Below, one piece after another: positions 1-13,055 of a DNA stretch of 64,000 nucleotides. A program made the position numbers and the translations under genes. Under the pieces are notes generated by a model, which worked only from the letters and a program-made list of their open reading frames with translations, did no database searches and was not told where the DNA came from. This DNA is from Brassica napus (Eukaryota > Streptophyta > Magnoliopsida > Brassicales > Brassicaceae): positions 22,630,098-22,694,097 of the forward strand of contig NC_063439.1 in NCBI RefSeq assembly GCF_020379485.1, written 5' to 3'. Every line of letters starts with the position of its first letter. Position 1 is the stretch's first letter.

Positions 1-2039
<2,039 letters not shown>

Positions 2040-2850
2040 AGAATGTATGGGCTTAGCAAGGTCTACTTCTACTGCCTGCTTCCTGTCCATTATGACAATC
2101 CAGGTGTTAGCAGAACGTGAGCTGAAGATCCAGAGCGATGTGAAAGAGATTCGCAAAGTCTTCTGTTGTGAACTCTGCAGCAACCAGTATAGAACGGTGA
2201 TGGAGTCTGAAGGTCATTTGAGCTCATATGATCACAACCATAACAAGGTAAACAAATAATACATGAACCCTTGTTCTTGTTTCATAGCCTATCGATGGCC
2301 TGAAAACATCCAAGTGTGACTATGCAGCGATTCAAAGATATGAAAGAAATGCTCCGTGAATGCAGCCGCGACGATAGGAAGAAGCGAGAGAAGCAGCGTC
2401 AAGAGAGGGAGATGACTAAAATGTGCTCAATACTATCTGTTCCTTTTACATGTTTTGATATATTGTGGTACGGTTGGACTTAACCCCAGAGTATTGTTTT
2501 CTTTCTTTAGGACTGATGCTCGTAAACAACAGAACAAGCAAGAAGAAGACCCATAGAACGTCCCAGCTTCATTGCCGGCTAAGACCACTGTTCCACCACT
2601 AGCTGTCCAAGAACAACGAAAAACATTGAAGTTTGGCTTTTCTATCAAAGAGCGGCAGTATATCAAAGGTGCAGTAACACAAGTTAGGACTAGTTAATCC
2701 TGCTACAACATTGCTTGCTCACATATCAATTGAAACTAAATATCTGTTTCATTTGTGTAGAGCAAACCAACAAGCAGCAACAAGAAGCCTAAAGTAAGCA
2801 ATTGCATCGATTTTTGGCCACGGATAGCGACAAAGATTAAAGTTGTTACA
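2040..2850 (+). pseudogene. Fragment of a C2H2 zinc-finger / G-patch gene (At5g26610-like)
   Basis: The first piece (about 2044-2250) encodes a matrin-type C2H2 finger: a Cys-x2-Cys pair (CELC), then a His pair in the context HLSSYDHNH. After a short intron-like gap, about 2322-2420 encodes a basic KKREKQRQERE-type helix. A third piece near 2510-2665 carries the ARKQQ and QRKTLKFGF blocks. I recall these from the C-terminal half of the Arabidopsis D111/G-patch protein At5g26610. The N-terminal half with the G-patch is missing. A TAG interrupts the third piece near 2556, and no intact frame spans the pieces. It is best read as a truncated, decayed relic. Its position beside an At5g26600-like gene fits local synteny. 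Confidence 0.6.
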
Positions 2851-2984
2851 TCTTGATTCAAGAACATTGTACTTTATGTGATTCTATTTTCTGTTTAAAA
2901 AATAAAAAATTAATCTGCAACAAAATTACTGTCTTTCAAGTCTTTGGCTCTGTATCAATCTGACCGTTAAAGGTTAAATTGCCA

Positions 2985-3489
2985 CTCCTACTTATGGACT
3001 AAATGTTATAAAGATGGTTCATGGACCCAAAAAGAAGGAAGAGGCGGCATTGGTTGGATTAGTAGAGATCAGGATGGCAAGGTGCTATGGTCAGGGGCTA
3101 CGAGAAATTCAAGGATTGGGATCCGCTATAGAAGCGGGAGCTGAAGCACTCAGATGGGCAGTATCAATATTGACTGGTTTTTGATATCGAAATGTTGTTG
3201 TTGAGTCTGACTCGCAAGTGCTGGTCCGGATGATCAGAGATGAGGAGGATATATGGCATATACTAAAAGTTTAAAATCAATCATCCAGGACATAACCCAT
3301 TCTTTGATAGCATTCCCAGCTTATGTGATATCATATTACCCTAGGAAAGGAAATAAGGCAGCTGGTAAGATAGCAAATGAGACTTTTTCATTTACGAATA
3401 ATGTCCCTAACCCGTCATGTATTCTATTAGTGTCACCTTGGGTAAAGTCTTTTATGGAGGCTGATAAACCTTGTGTAAGAATGTCTTAG
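2985..3489 (+). pseudogene. Remnant of a plant LINE-type RNase H domain
   Basis: Translation gives the plant LINE/RNase H-like pattern: a KDGSW start strand, a GGIGW strand, the helix IEAGAEALRWA with the second acidic residue, then VVVESDSQVLV with the third. Order and spacing match the RVT_3-type RNase H of plant non-LTR elements. It is dead: one stop lies near 3183, a frame change is needed near 3115, and the C-terminal motif that should read N-x-x-A-D reads NKAAGK, without the catalytic Asp. No reverse transcriptase is attached. Confidence 0.7.
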
Positions 3490-3688
3490 AGGAAAATGAA
3501 AGTTGATGTTGAGCAAAAGAAGAAGAAAAAGAAAAACAACCGTTAGAAGGTGGGTAACCGCTGTGTCCTGTCCGTAGAAAGATGTAACGGATGCAAAATA
3601 GCAGACCATTTAACACGTGAGTTAAAAGAGCCTTTGTGTTGGTGGTAACTTGGTAGGTGATATCTTCCTTCCTTACCAACACGCGCCA

Positions 3689-3698
3689 GTCACGTGAC
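3689..3698. promoter_or_regulatory. G-box (CACGTG) in a palindrome upstream of the PLP enzyme
   Basis: The ten-base palindrome GTCACGTGAC lies about 130 bases before the start codon of the PLP enzyme gene. CACGTG is the core bound by bZIP and bHLH factors. Function is inferred from motif and position only. Confidence 0.4.
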
Positions 3699-3826
3699 AT
3701 GGTTATTTTGTTTGTCCACTTGTCGTCGTCATGGAACCGCACTTTCACAACTTGTCTTTATCCTCTTTTTAATAATGAATGAATGAAAACAACAAACTCA
3801 AAACCATTCCTCTTTGAACAAATCCA

Positions 3827-5263
3827 ATGGCGTCTCTCTCTCCGCCGGAAGAAGCCGCCGCCGCCGCCGCCGCCGCCGCCGCTTCCTTTCACCACCGTCG
3901 CTCCAAACGCTATTCCTCCTCCACCACCAACGGCATCTCCCCCGAACCGGTTCCCGACAAACGCCACAAGATCTCTCACCCTCCGAGTTTCATTTCACCC
4001 TCCGAGATCGAGTCAGAGTTCTCGCACCACGACCCCGCCTTCGCGCGGATCAACAACGGAAGCTTCGGCAGCTGTCCCTCCTCCGTCATCGCCGCGCAGC
4101 GAGACTGGCAGCTCCGGTTCCTCCGCCAGCCGGATCGGTTCTTCTTCGACGAGCTCAAGCCCAACATCTCCGCATCCAGAGCCGCGATCAAACGCATCAT
4201 CAACGCCGAGCACGAGGACGAGGTCTCCATCGTCGACAACGCCACCACGGCGGCGGCCATCGTCCTCCAGCAAACCGCCTGGGCCTTCCGGGAAGGCCGG
4301 TTCGACAGAGGCGACGCGGTGGTGATGCTCCACTACGCCTTCGGCTCGGTGAAGAAATCGGTGGAAGCGTACGTCTCACGCTCCGGCGGGGAGGTCATCG
4401 AGGTGCAGCTACCGTTCCCGGTTAACTCCGCTGAAGAAATAGTCAACCGGTTTAGAACCGGTTTAGCATTGGGGAAGGCGAACGGTAGGAAGGTTAGGTT
4501 AGCTTTGATCGATCACGTGACGTCCATGCCTAGCGTCGTGATACCGATCAAGGAGCTTGTGAAGATATGTAGAGAGGAAGGCGTTGACCAAGTGTTCGTT
4601 GACGCTGCTCATGGGATTGGCTGTGTCGACGTGGACATGAAGGAGATTGGCGCTGACTTCTACACTAGTAACCTCCACAAGTGGTTCTTCGCGCCGCCTT
4701 CCGTGGCCTTCTTGTATTGCAAGAGGTCCGGTGGTGATGCTGGTGGTAATCTCCATCATCCGGTCGTGTCTCACGAGTACGGGAACGGTTTAGCGGTTGA
4801 GAGCACGTGGGTGGGGACTAGAGACTACAGTGCTCAGCTGGTTGTGCCTTCGATTCTGGAGTTTGTGAACCGGTTTGAAGGTGGGATCGATGGGATAAAG
4901 AGGAGGAATCATGAGTCTGTGGTTGAGATGGGTGAGATGCTGGTTAAGTCTTGGGGGACGCAGCTAGGTTGTCCGCCGGAGATGTGTGCGAGTATGGTCA
5001 TGGTTGGGTTGCCTGTGAGTTTAGGTGTGTCGAGTGAGACGGATGCTGTGAGGCTAAGGAACCTTTTGAGAGAGAGGTTCAGCATTGAGATACCGACTTA
5101 CTTTAGACCGCCTGGTCAGGGTGAGGGTGAGATTGATTCGATCACGGGGTATGTTCGCATTTCGTATCAAGTTTACAATAAACCTGAGGAGTATCATAGG
5201 CTTAAGGATGCGGTTAATGAACTTGTGAGAGATGGGTTCAAATGCTCGTCTCTAACTGATTGA
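3827..5263 (+). CDS. PLP-dependent class V aminotransferase fold enzyme, L-cysteine desulfhydrase-like
   Basis: This is an intronless, complete frame of 478 residues. The N-terminus has a poly-Ala run (about residues 10-19, encoded by a GCC repeat) and a basic, Ser-rich segment, then the class V aminotransferase fold from about residue 60. The PLP pyridine-binding motif VFVDAAHG places Asp259 and His262. The Schiff-base lysine is Lys285 in SNLHKWFF. The family includes Arabidopsis LCD (At3g62130), which releases H2S, pyruvate and ammonia from L-cysteine. By neighbours this copy corresponds better to the paralogue At5g26600, whose substrate is less certain, so the cysteine desulfhydrase call is by family. 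The first ATG after the upstream leader was taken as start. High GC in the 5' third contrasts with the AT-rich surroundings and is normal for this intronless gene. Confidence 0.88.
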   Translation: MASLSPPEEAAAAAAAAAASFHHRRSKRYSSSTTNGISPEPVPDKRHKISHPPSFISPSEIESEFSHHDPAFARINNGSFGSCPSSVIAAQRDWQLRFLRQPDRFFFDELKPNISASRAAIKRIINAEHEDEVSIVDNATTAAAIVLQQTAWAFREGRFDRGDAVVMLHYAFGSVKKSVEAYVSRSGGEVIEVQLPFPVNSAEEIVNRFRTGLALGKANGRKVRLALIDHVTSMPSVVIPIKELVKICREEGVDQVFVDAAHGIGCVDVDMKEIGADFYTSNLHKWFFAPPSVAFLYCKRSGGDAGGNLHHPVVSHEYGNGLAVESTWVGTRDYSAQLVVPSILEFVNRFEGGIDGIKRRNHESVVEMGEMLVKSWGTQLGCPPEMCASMVMVGLPVSLGVSSETDAVRLRNLLRERFSIEIPTYFRPPGQGEGEIDSITGYVRISYQVYNKPEEYHRLKDAVNELVRDGFKCSSLTD

Positions 5264-6409
5264 ATAAGGTAACATTGTCTAGTATGCATTGGTGAGGGGC
5301 ACTAGGATATGTACTAATGTGTGTAACGCAGGGAAACGAGCTATTTCGAGGGGGAGTAAATGAATAATGGATGGTGAGAGTTATCATGGTTTAGGTACCA
5401 TGAGGATTTGGAAGAAGTGAAGTAGCCTATATATATGTATTTTCTAGTTAAGTCATAAAACGTCTTCTGAATACAGTAACTATGTATGAGAAGACTTTGT
5501 AAGCATTCTTCTAATTTCATTTGCTCGAATCGTTTTGTTCATCAAGTCTCTCCTCTTTACGTTAGCAAGGTCGGTAATAAAGTTAACAACAGTCACTATT
5601 TTCAGTGTTGTTGTTGTTGGTTCGATGCAACTGTCTTAAAAATAAAATCCTTAACTTGTGTTGTTTACGTCACAGCATTTTGACTTGCACAAAACCACTA
5701 AATGGAAAACGTTGATTTGATGTAATTCATTTGGAAACCTTTTGTTATACTGTAAAGATTAGATTCATTTAAAACGGGAAATCTATACACGTTTTATAGT
5801 ATAGCAAATATTTGAAAGGGAGACTTTTTGAAAAGACTGCTATAATCACGTCTCTAAAAACATTTGAAGATATTTATGGCAACAGATAATACCTACCTGG
5901 TAAGACTCGTAAGAGCAATTAAAGTAGTCATTGGTTGATTGAAAAAGATTCCTCAACTCTTGCATGTTCGCAACGTTTTAGTAACATGAAATGTTTGTTT
6001 GACTTTTGAGAGTCTTTGATCCAAAACCTACCAAACAAACTATGGGACCCATACAACTCAGCAATTCATAATTCTGACGTGGCGCAGCATTGGCATAATC
6101 AGTCGTACATTCCAGGGTAAGAGTTTTTCTAGCCTTTCTGCAAAATCCACGATGATCCTTTTGTTTTTTTCTTATGTATACCAAAGTGTCGGTAGCTTAT
6201 TACTATTGTTGTTGGTGGACTATTTTGAAAACTCTTTGTTTTGCTTCTCTTATTCCAAATGATATTTTTCTTTGTAGAGGGCATCGTCGAGTCTCATCGC
6301 ACTTTGCAAATTTTGCATACTTTTCTCGGCGGCGTGTTAACTCAAATACAAGTTGAAAATTTGTACCAAAATGAATAAATCTTATACAAAAAGAAATTCT
6401 AAACGTGTG
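5264..6409. other. 3' flank and spacer after the PLP enzyme gene
   Basis: The first few hundred bases are probably the 3' UTR of the upstream gene. The rest is AT-rich with only short unconvincing frames. I see no further gene. Confidence 0.5.
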
Positions 6410-7115
6410 AAACCTGGAAGGTTATTAGAGAAAGGTATCAGGCTTGCCACTGGTATAAAGAGATTTGGTTTAAATATGCAACACCGAAGTATTCTTTTAT
6501 TGCATGGATTGCAATGAAAGGAAGACTTGCAACAGGAGATCGCATGAGGCATTGGAGTGGGTCAGTGGGCAGCTAGCTCTTGTGTTTTATGCAATGAATC
6601 CTTGGAAACGATGTAGCATCTATTTTTTTAGTGTGTATACTCTGCTCAAATTTGGAAACAGTTGATGGAAGGGGTGTTGCTAAATTAGTATACTGATCAA
6701 TGGTGGAGGCTAATGAGGATTATGAGAAGCCCACAGGAAGCAAAGTGAAGTCATTTGTCATAAAATACATTTTTTAGCTTGCAGTCCATACAATATGGAG
6801 AGAAAGAAACCGGAGACGGCATGGGGAGGGTCCTTCTCCTGCGAATCTTCTGGCAAGACTGATAGACAAAGGGATGAGAAACAAGCTCACTCTCATTCAG
6901 AGAAGAAGTGACAAAGAACTTGAGGGAGGGATGATCTATTGGTTTAGCACAAGAGTTGAAGATGTCTAGCTTTGAATTTGAATTTTTGAGCTCCGTTTTG
7001 AAGTCTTGAATGTAAATAGAAGGAGGCATAGGTTCTTTCATTTAGCAAAGTAACACTTGATGTAACAAGGTCATTTTTTCTTTGAATTAAATTTAACATT
7101 CAATTAAAAAAAAAA
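6410..7115 (+). mobile_element. Decayed 3' end of a LINE (zinc-binding RT tail plus poly(A))
   Basis: Read with frame changes, the plus strand gives the zf-RVT tail of plant LINE reverse transcriptases: WFKYATPKYSFIAWIAM, then GRLATGDRM, a degenerate Cys cluster, and the closing helix AVHTIWRERNRRRHG. The same blocks occur in the better preserved LINE at 40.6-43.0 kb. Stops and frameshifts are present. An A-rich tail ends near 7114, consistent with target-primed insertion on the plus strand. The catalytic part of the polymerase is absent. Confidence 0.75.
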
Positions 7116-7388
7116 ATCTTAAGCTTTTAAAAGGAGCTAAAATGGTCCTTCCTAGTTTGTTGAATACTTTCTTTGGTACAAAGATTCACTAAAGCACAAA
7201 GAATACCAAACTATTGATTTAAATTACTTGATGGCTTGTATACTATAAACCAACCAGTCATAATAAATTTTTTTTTCTACTACTCATACAACAAACAAAG
7301 GGTACACATATCAGAGAGGTAGATAGAGAGAGGCATATTATACAAGTGTTGTAATTGTGCTACTACATTTAAAGTTTTTTTAAGGAAA

Positions 7389-9319
7389 TCACAAACCGAG
7401 CCAAGGACACTGCTTCCTGGCATGCTCAGGTACTAACTTTGCTACAATCTCAACTGCCACACCTTTCAGCTCTGTTATCACAACCAATAACAAAGATGAT
7501 TTCAGAAACTTGGATGACCTTTATAGGGTAACTTTGGAGCTAAGGGAGTTAGGAAAGGAAGATAGATGTATGTACCGTGAGGCTTGAAGTTGAACAGTGG
7601 TGGAAGGAAACGTCCATTAGGCAGACGTGCATTTGGATCTCTTAGCTCATCAAAGAATGGGTGAACCAATGTGTCAAGCTGTAACCAGATGTCACATGTC
7701 AGGTAAAAAAAAAAAAAACAGAAATGAAAAGATTCAGAGAAGAATGAATGTTCTAACACTCACAGCGGCAGATCGCAGATTGGGAGAGTATTGAAGAAGC
7801 CTTGACACCAAATCAACAGCCTCCGGAGGCATGCGTTTGTGGAATATCTGTAAACATATATTATGGTGAGAAGCTATGTTCAACTGATGTAATATAATGT
7901 TTTAGTTATACCTTGTGCCATGGATGAGCTTTAATCTGAGGGAACTTGAACTCCGTGTAGTTTGGATTCATGCATTTGATTTCCTCCCTAGTAGGCGTTC
8001 CCAAAACCTACAGCAATACAACATATATAAACATTAGAAACAAGAAGTTATTAATAAAGGGAACATGTGCAACAAAGCTTATTTACCTTGATAATCTCTA
8101 CAAGTTGATCAACGCCACTCTCACCAGGGAACAATGGCTACCATAAGCAAATGATAGATTTTGTCAATACCACAAAACTCCAGTTTTGAGTAGAATAGAA
8201 TTTGAATAAGTTACCTGTCCAAGCAAGAGCTCAGCAAGAACACATCCTGCAGACCAGACATCAATGGCCGTTGTATACTCGGTGGCTCCAAAAATAAGTT
8301 CAGGTGCTCTGTAATACCTCGAGCAAATGTAGGAGATGTTTGGTTCCCCTTTTACCTGTTTTCAAGAGTTGCATTTGATTTACTAAAAAAATTCAAGAAG
8401 AATGTACACAGAAGAGATTAATCGAACTCACCAATACTTTTGCACTTCCAAAATCACATAGCTTCACTTGATGTGTGTGTGGATTTACCAACAAGTTCTG
8501 AGGTTTTATGTCACGATGACACACACCAATACAACGGTGAATGTAAGATAAAGCCCTAAAGATCTGCCAAACATAGAAGAAGTCGATAAGTAATCTAAAA
8601 CCAATTTACAAATGCGATAACTGAGAGTACCTGATAGGTGTAGAGTTTGACGTATATGATAGGCATACGCTGGTTGAGTTTGTTGTAGTGTTTGATAACA
8701 CGGTGAACTGTTTCAGGGACGTACTCAAGAACCAGGTTGAGGTAAAGCTCGTCTTTCTCCGTGGTCGAGAAGAAGCAGTGTTTGAGAGAGACGACGTTTG
8801 GGTGATCGAGCAGCCTCATGGTTTGAAGCTCACGGTTCTTGTACCTCCGGTCTTGCAAAACTTTCTTTATCGCAACGGTTTCTCCTGTCTCAAGGCATTT
8901 CGCCTGGAAGACAACGCCGAAAGAACCTTGTCCAACAACACGTTCGGCCATGTAGCTGATCGTCTGCATTTGACATTTGAGGGGAAATCAAAACCAAAAC
9001 AGAAGAAACTAATGAATCAACTTAACCTAAGAAAGAAGAAGAATAAAAAGGTTAACCTGTTTAGGTTGGCCGTTTCTACCACCGATGGTAGTGACTATAA
9101 TGTGGCCAGTCTCTGTGCTATTACCATCAACCACTGTGGCTTCCATCTCCTAAGCAAAAATCAAAACCTCCATTTTAGTTGTCTATAAACATAGTAAGCA
9201 AGAAACACGAAACAAAGGCGTACTTTATCATCACGAATCTTCATGTCGTTCATTTCTTCAGGCAACTTATCAACACCACCAGTAGAGTCTATAGGAGGTG
9301 GTATGCTCACTGATGCCAT
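7389..9319 (-). CDS. SK11: GSK3/shaggy-like serine-threonine protein kinase (AtSK11/12 type)
   Basis: I resolve ten coding exons: 9319-9224, 9149-9057, 8963-8631, 8563-8432, 8355-8215, 8137-8087, 8007-7912, 7847-7764, 7678-7576 and 7471-7389. All junctions are GT/AG and give an uninterrupted 403-residue protein, the usual size for plant GSK3s. Visible kinase features are the glycine loop GQGSFGVV (residues 74-81), catalytic Lys96, HRDIKPQN with Asp192, the DFG Asp211, activation-loop Tyr227 in [12 protein letters not shown], and the TREE motif at Thr288 that controls BIN2-type turnover. The N-terminal MASVSIPP and the EMEATVVDG segment are typical of subgroup I kinases (SK11, SK12, SK13). The neighbours favour the SK11 locus. 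These kinases act in brassinosteroid signalling, floral patterning and stress. The gene looks intact. Confidence 0.95.
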
Positions 9320-10025
9320 TTTCTTTTCCAGGGTACAAACAAAGTTTCCTTCTTTCACTCTCTAAGCTCTCTTGAGACTGCAACAAAGCAAAAGTGTATT
9401 GTTTTTTTTTTTTCAAATACAAACAGAGAAAACAACATTTTATTCACAATCTGAGTATAAAAGAGCAAGCTTTTACAAGTGTTGTTTGTAACACTAACAA
9501 AGTAACCCAATTAGCAGAGAGACAAGAACAATAAGAGAAACCCAAAGAGGAAAGCTTTTAGGCAAAAAGACCTTCTTAACATCAAAGTAAGCAGATCTGG
9601 AGCTATAACCACCTCACAAATTTTCCCAACAGAGCAAGAGAGAGAGACCTCCAAGAATTCGAGATGAGCATCTTAAAAATGAAAACTTTGAAGAGATGTT
9701 TAAATGTACCGATTGAAAGCGTAGAAATTCCAGATCGAGAGAGATGGAGAAGACGAAGATCTTTAGAGGTAGATCCGTACGATTAAATAAAAGAAGAGAT
9801 TGTGGGTTTGATGATGATGATGAGCCTTCTCTTCTTTCCTCTCTTCTTCTCGCTTTAACTTTTTTTTTTATTATGAATTTCTATTTTATTTTATTGTGGT
9901 GTTTCTTCTCTTTTCTCGTCTCGTGAGCGTATAATATACTGCGCTGGAGACAATTTTTTATTTTGTTACAAATGTATAATAACTATATTTATTTATTGAT
10001 GTCTGGAAAACCTGTATTTATTTAT
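9320..10025 (-). promoter_or_regulatory. 5' UTR and promoter region of the shaggy-like kinase
   Basis: Upstream of the kinase start (minus strand) are A/G-rich, leader-like segments near 9360-9400 and 9620-9860, probably holding a 5' UTR intron. No coding frame is convincing. The region ends at the 17-bp target duplication of the adjacent retroposon. Confidence 0.4.
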
Positions 10026-10042
10026 TACAACGTTTGACCGTA
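10026..10042. repeat. Left target-site duplication (17 bp) of the retroposon
   Basis: The sequence TACAACGTTTGACCGTA here recurs exactly at 10842-10858, immediately after a poly(A) run. A 17-bp duplication is typical of target-primed reverse transcription. Confidence 0.92.
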
Positions 10043-10841
10043 AATTAATCTAATCTGGTAAAAAAAAAATCTCTCCTTTTCCTCTGTTCTCTCTCTAGAA
10101 TCTTTTACAGAGGAAAAGTTGAAGAGATGAAACTTATGTCAAAGCCACGGTGATCTGAAGATTTCTCTATGAGATGAATCTTCTTGTTCTCGTCGGTGAT
10201 GTTCTTGTTTTTGATTCCGGCGTCGCATATGTCCTTCCGATGGTCGTCCGGCCTCTGCTTCCGGTGCTCTCCCTTTCTGTCGGTGATGAGTATCCGGCTT
10301 CTGACTCCGCATCACATCTTTCACTCGCGAGTGCTCGAGCTGTATGACGGTTTGGTGTTGTGTATGATGGCCTGAGTTTGGATGAATTCTCGATTTCATT
10401 TGTTTAACGTTCTCCGAAGCTCAGACGGTTAAGTGGTGGATGCTGAATCGCTTATACCTTCAATACAGTCGTTGGAGGTGGTTTTTCAGTGGTCATGGTT
10501 AATTCCCGGTAGTTTCCGGTGGTCAGGTGAATTGGATGATCCGGTGACGATTTTATTTCGTTAATTTCCGGTGATGGCTCGTGATTCCGGTGTGATTCCG
10601 GTGTGAATCCGGTGGAAGTCCCGGCGGCAGTTTCGGTGGAGTCGGTGGCGTGTCCACGCGTCTTTTTTCTGTGTTTCGTGTTTCTTCGTGGAGGTGGAAA
10701 GGGTTGTGACTGGGCCACTCTCCTTTTCTTTTTTGGGCTTGTATTTGGTGTTTGGGCCTGGTCTTTAAGGCTTTTGTGTTTCATATGGTTCTTTGTTGGC
10801 CTTTTTAGGTCTTTAATAATATGAGAAAAAAAAAAAAAAAA
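10043..10841 (+). mobile_element. Noncoding poly(A) retroposon of about 0.8 kb, Sadhu-like
   Basis: The insert is bounded by a perfect 17-bp direct repeat and ends in about 16 adenines (10826-10841). It is GC-richer than its surroundings, with repeated CCGGTG-type blocks between about 10490 and 10640. No reverse transcriptase or other conserved protein is visible in any frame. Size, poly(A) tail, long target duplication and lack of coding capacity fit non-autonomous non-LTR retroposons such as the Brassicaceae Sadhu family. That family name is inference; a processed noncoding RNA copy is an alternative. The insertion lies just upstream of the kinase promoter. Confidence 0.8.
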
Positions 10842-10858
10842 TACAACGTTTGACCGTA
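10842..10858. repeat. Right target-site duplication (17 bp) of the retroposon
   Basis: Exact second copy of the 10026-10042 sequence, directly after the poly(A) tail. It marks the 3' border of the insertion. Confidence 0.92.
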
Positions 10859-13055
10859 GAATACGAAAACAAATAGGCCAATGGGATAGTCTTCAAGTGA
10901 AAACTAGAGTAGTAATAATAATGGAGTCTTTGAAGTTAGCAAAGAACCAATGTAAAAGTTACATTGGTTATGGTTTTTGCTGTGTTTTTTTGAGTATTTC
11001 TTTTGACCGTTCAAACTTTTTCTTGTTCTCCCCAACACACACGACACGACAAAAGTGAGATGAGGATGATGGTAGAAGCAAATACACATCATTCATTATT
11101 ATCTTAATAAACTGATCATCACATGACCATTCGATCAATTATTTCTTGTGTATGGATTGCAAGAATATACCAAGAGGAGACCACAAGCTGAAAAATGGGC
11201 CGTTGGGTCAAACGTGTCGCAGAGGCAAACAAAAATATAAATAAATAAAATTAATCAACGACCACTTTTTTATTATAAGGTGAGAGACCACCCTATCTTG
11301 TAAGCTATCTCCCTTAATAATTCACCCCCAATTATTGGATTTTATCCCCCTTACAACAACATTCAATAAAAAGTTGGGACAAACAAAAATATATATTTTT
11401 GGACATTTCTTCTTCTGTTTAATAATCCCATGGACAGAAGCATAATGGGTTCTCAATTTCTTGTGGTTCTTATTTTCATACAACCAACAAACAATGGATT
11501 TTAATAAGTGGAAAGTGTTGAATGAATGCCTTGTGTTCCAATTTAATTTTAGGCTCAATTAGGTGAATATACATATGGAAAGTTAAAATTGGCGAAGTGT
11601 GCAATATTTTTAATAATTTGCGAACCAGGTGATCGCACTTGGTTAAATTACAAGCGTAACCTTAAGTAGAATTGGGGAACTGTTTAACACAACCCGTTGC
11701 CGGTTATTTTGTCTTTTGTTAAAAAAACACTTTTTCTTGACATCGATACTTAGTAAGAAGACAATTCTTGCACGTAACCAAATCAGTTTCCGTTAAAATA
11801 AAATTATTTGTATTGTTTCATGAAAAAAACTAATTATGATAACACAAAATTGTTCTATAACTGAAATTGGAATTAAACAAGTAAGAACAACCGCATAAGA
11901 TTTTGAGCAGTGTTGAAATGGTAGTAGCAGTAAGGGAAATATGTTCCATAGATTTTGACATATCTTCTTCTCTAACTTCTTAACTTCATATTCTCATCAC
12001 TGCACCACGCTTGACGTCACACCACCATTTCATCTTCCCGTTTCATCATTATTTTCTCAGATCTATAAATAAAACAAAAAAAAAATCAATTACAAATATC
12101 ATAACAAGAGGAAGAGAAAGAGAGTGTGTAATAAGAGGAAGGGAGACGAGATATTGACCATAAACAAACAAAGGTTTGAGCATTGAAACTGATGTTGAAC
12201 CAGATCAGATATTAACCCTAAAAAAAGATTCAAAACAGAGGGAGGGGGAGGAGCAGAGGGAGAGAAAAAAAAACAGATTTGCTTAGCTCTGATACCACCA
12301 TCGCCTCAGAGACACGTTGCCTCTTCCTCTGCCATCTCCAGCTCTGGTTAGCCATGAGATTCAAATTTATTTAGATCTGAGTTTTTTCTTAAATAAACAG
12401 AGAACAAGAAGAGATGAAACACCAAGATGAAATATATAAGATTCGAAAAACAAGAAGAGGAAATCATGTAAAATCTGAGATTGAAAACTAATTGAAAGAA
12501 TGTTAAGAAGATGAAAGAACGAGTGATAGAAAGATAAACACTAAACAGATGAAAACTTTTGTTTACTGCAAAACGTCTTTTCAGAATTAATGCACAAACG
12601 TGTTTGTGTTAGACTATTCTCTTTCTACCTATATGTGACCGGCTACATAGTGACAACGTCGCCATTATGAAAAATTGAACAGTACGATGTCCATCTGCCT
12701 AATTAAATAAGTTTTATAGTTATCTACTGCAATTTCCCTTAATTTTAGCTCATAAAACATTATATACAAAAAATGAAAGAGGTAGCAATGAAATAGCTTA
12801 GTCAATGATAATTTTCTTCTCACATGCACAGAAACACAATCGTCAAAGTTTAGACATTTCAATTCAACTTACAAACTCACCAATCACGACTTCAGAAGTG
12901 TTTTCATTTATAACACACAAGTAACAACACAGCGTCTCTGACTCACAACGTTATCAAATCATCTTGAAATCTTTGTTCCAAGTTATTTAACATCCTATTT
13001 TCAACATCCATCAGTCAAATAAACAAAAAAAGGAAGCTTTTCTTCTGGTCTTTGT
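10859..13055. other. Intergenic DNA; possible noncoding transcript near 12.06-12.4 kb
   Basis: No protein gene is recognisable. At 12062-12070 there is a TATA-like box (CTATAAATA) followed by a purine-rich GAGAG leader-like stretch and a short GC-richer block to about 12350, without a sustained frame. This could be a noncoding transcript or a promoter remnant. The rest is ordinary AT-rich spacer. Confidence 0.3.

Noticed and set aside
3758..4425. Several Pro-, Arg- or Gly-rich frames overlapping the PLP enzyme
   Set aside because: They are alternative frames of the GC-rich 5' part of that gene.
8688..9188. 166-codon plus-strand frame
   Set aside because: Antisense shadow of kinase exons 2-3.
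10139..10824. Frames of 86, 110 and 73 codons in the retroposon
   Set aside because: Low-complexity, on both strands, no conserved motifs; by-products of its GC-rich body.
12283..12297. GCTCTGATACCACC, resembling an inverse LTR primer-binding site
   Set aside because: No LTRs or coding domains nearby; a 12-base match alone is weak.
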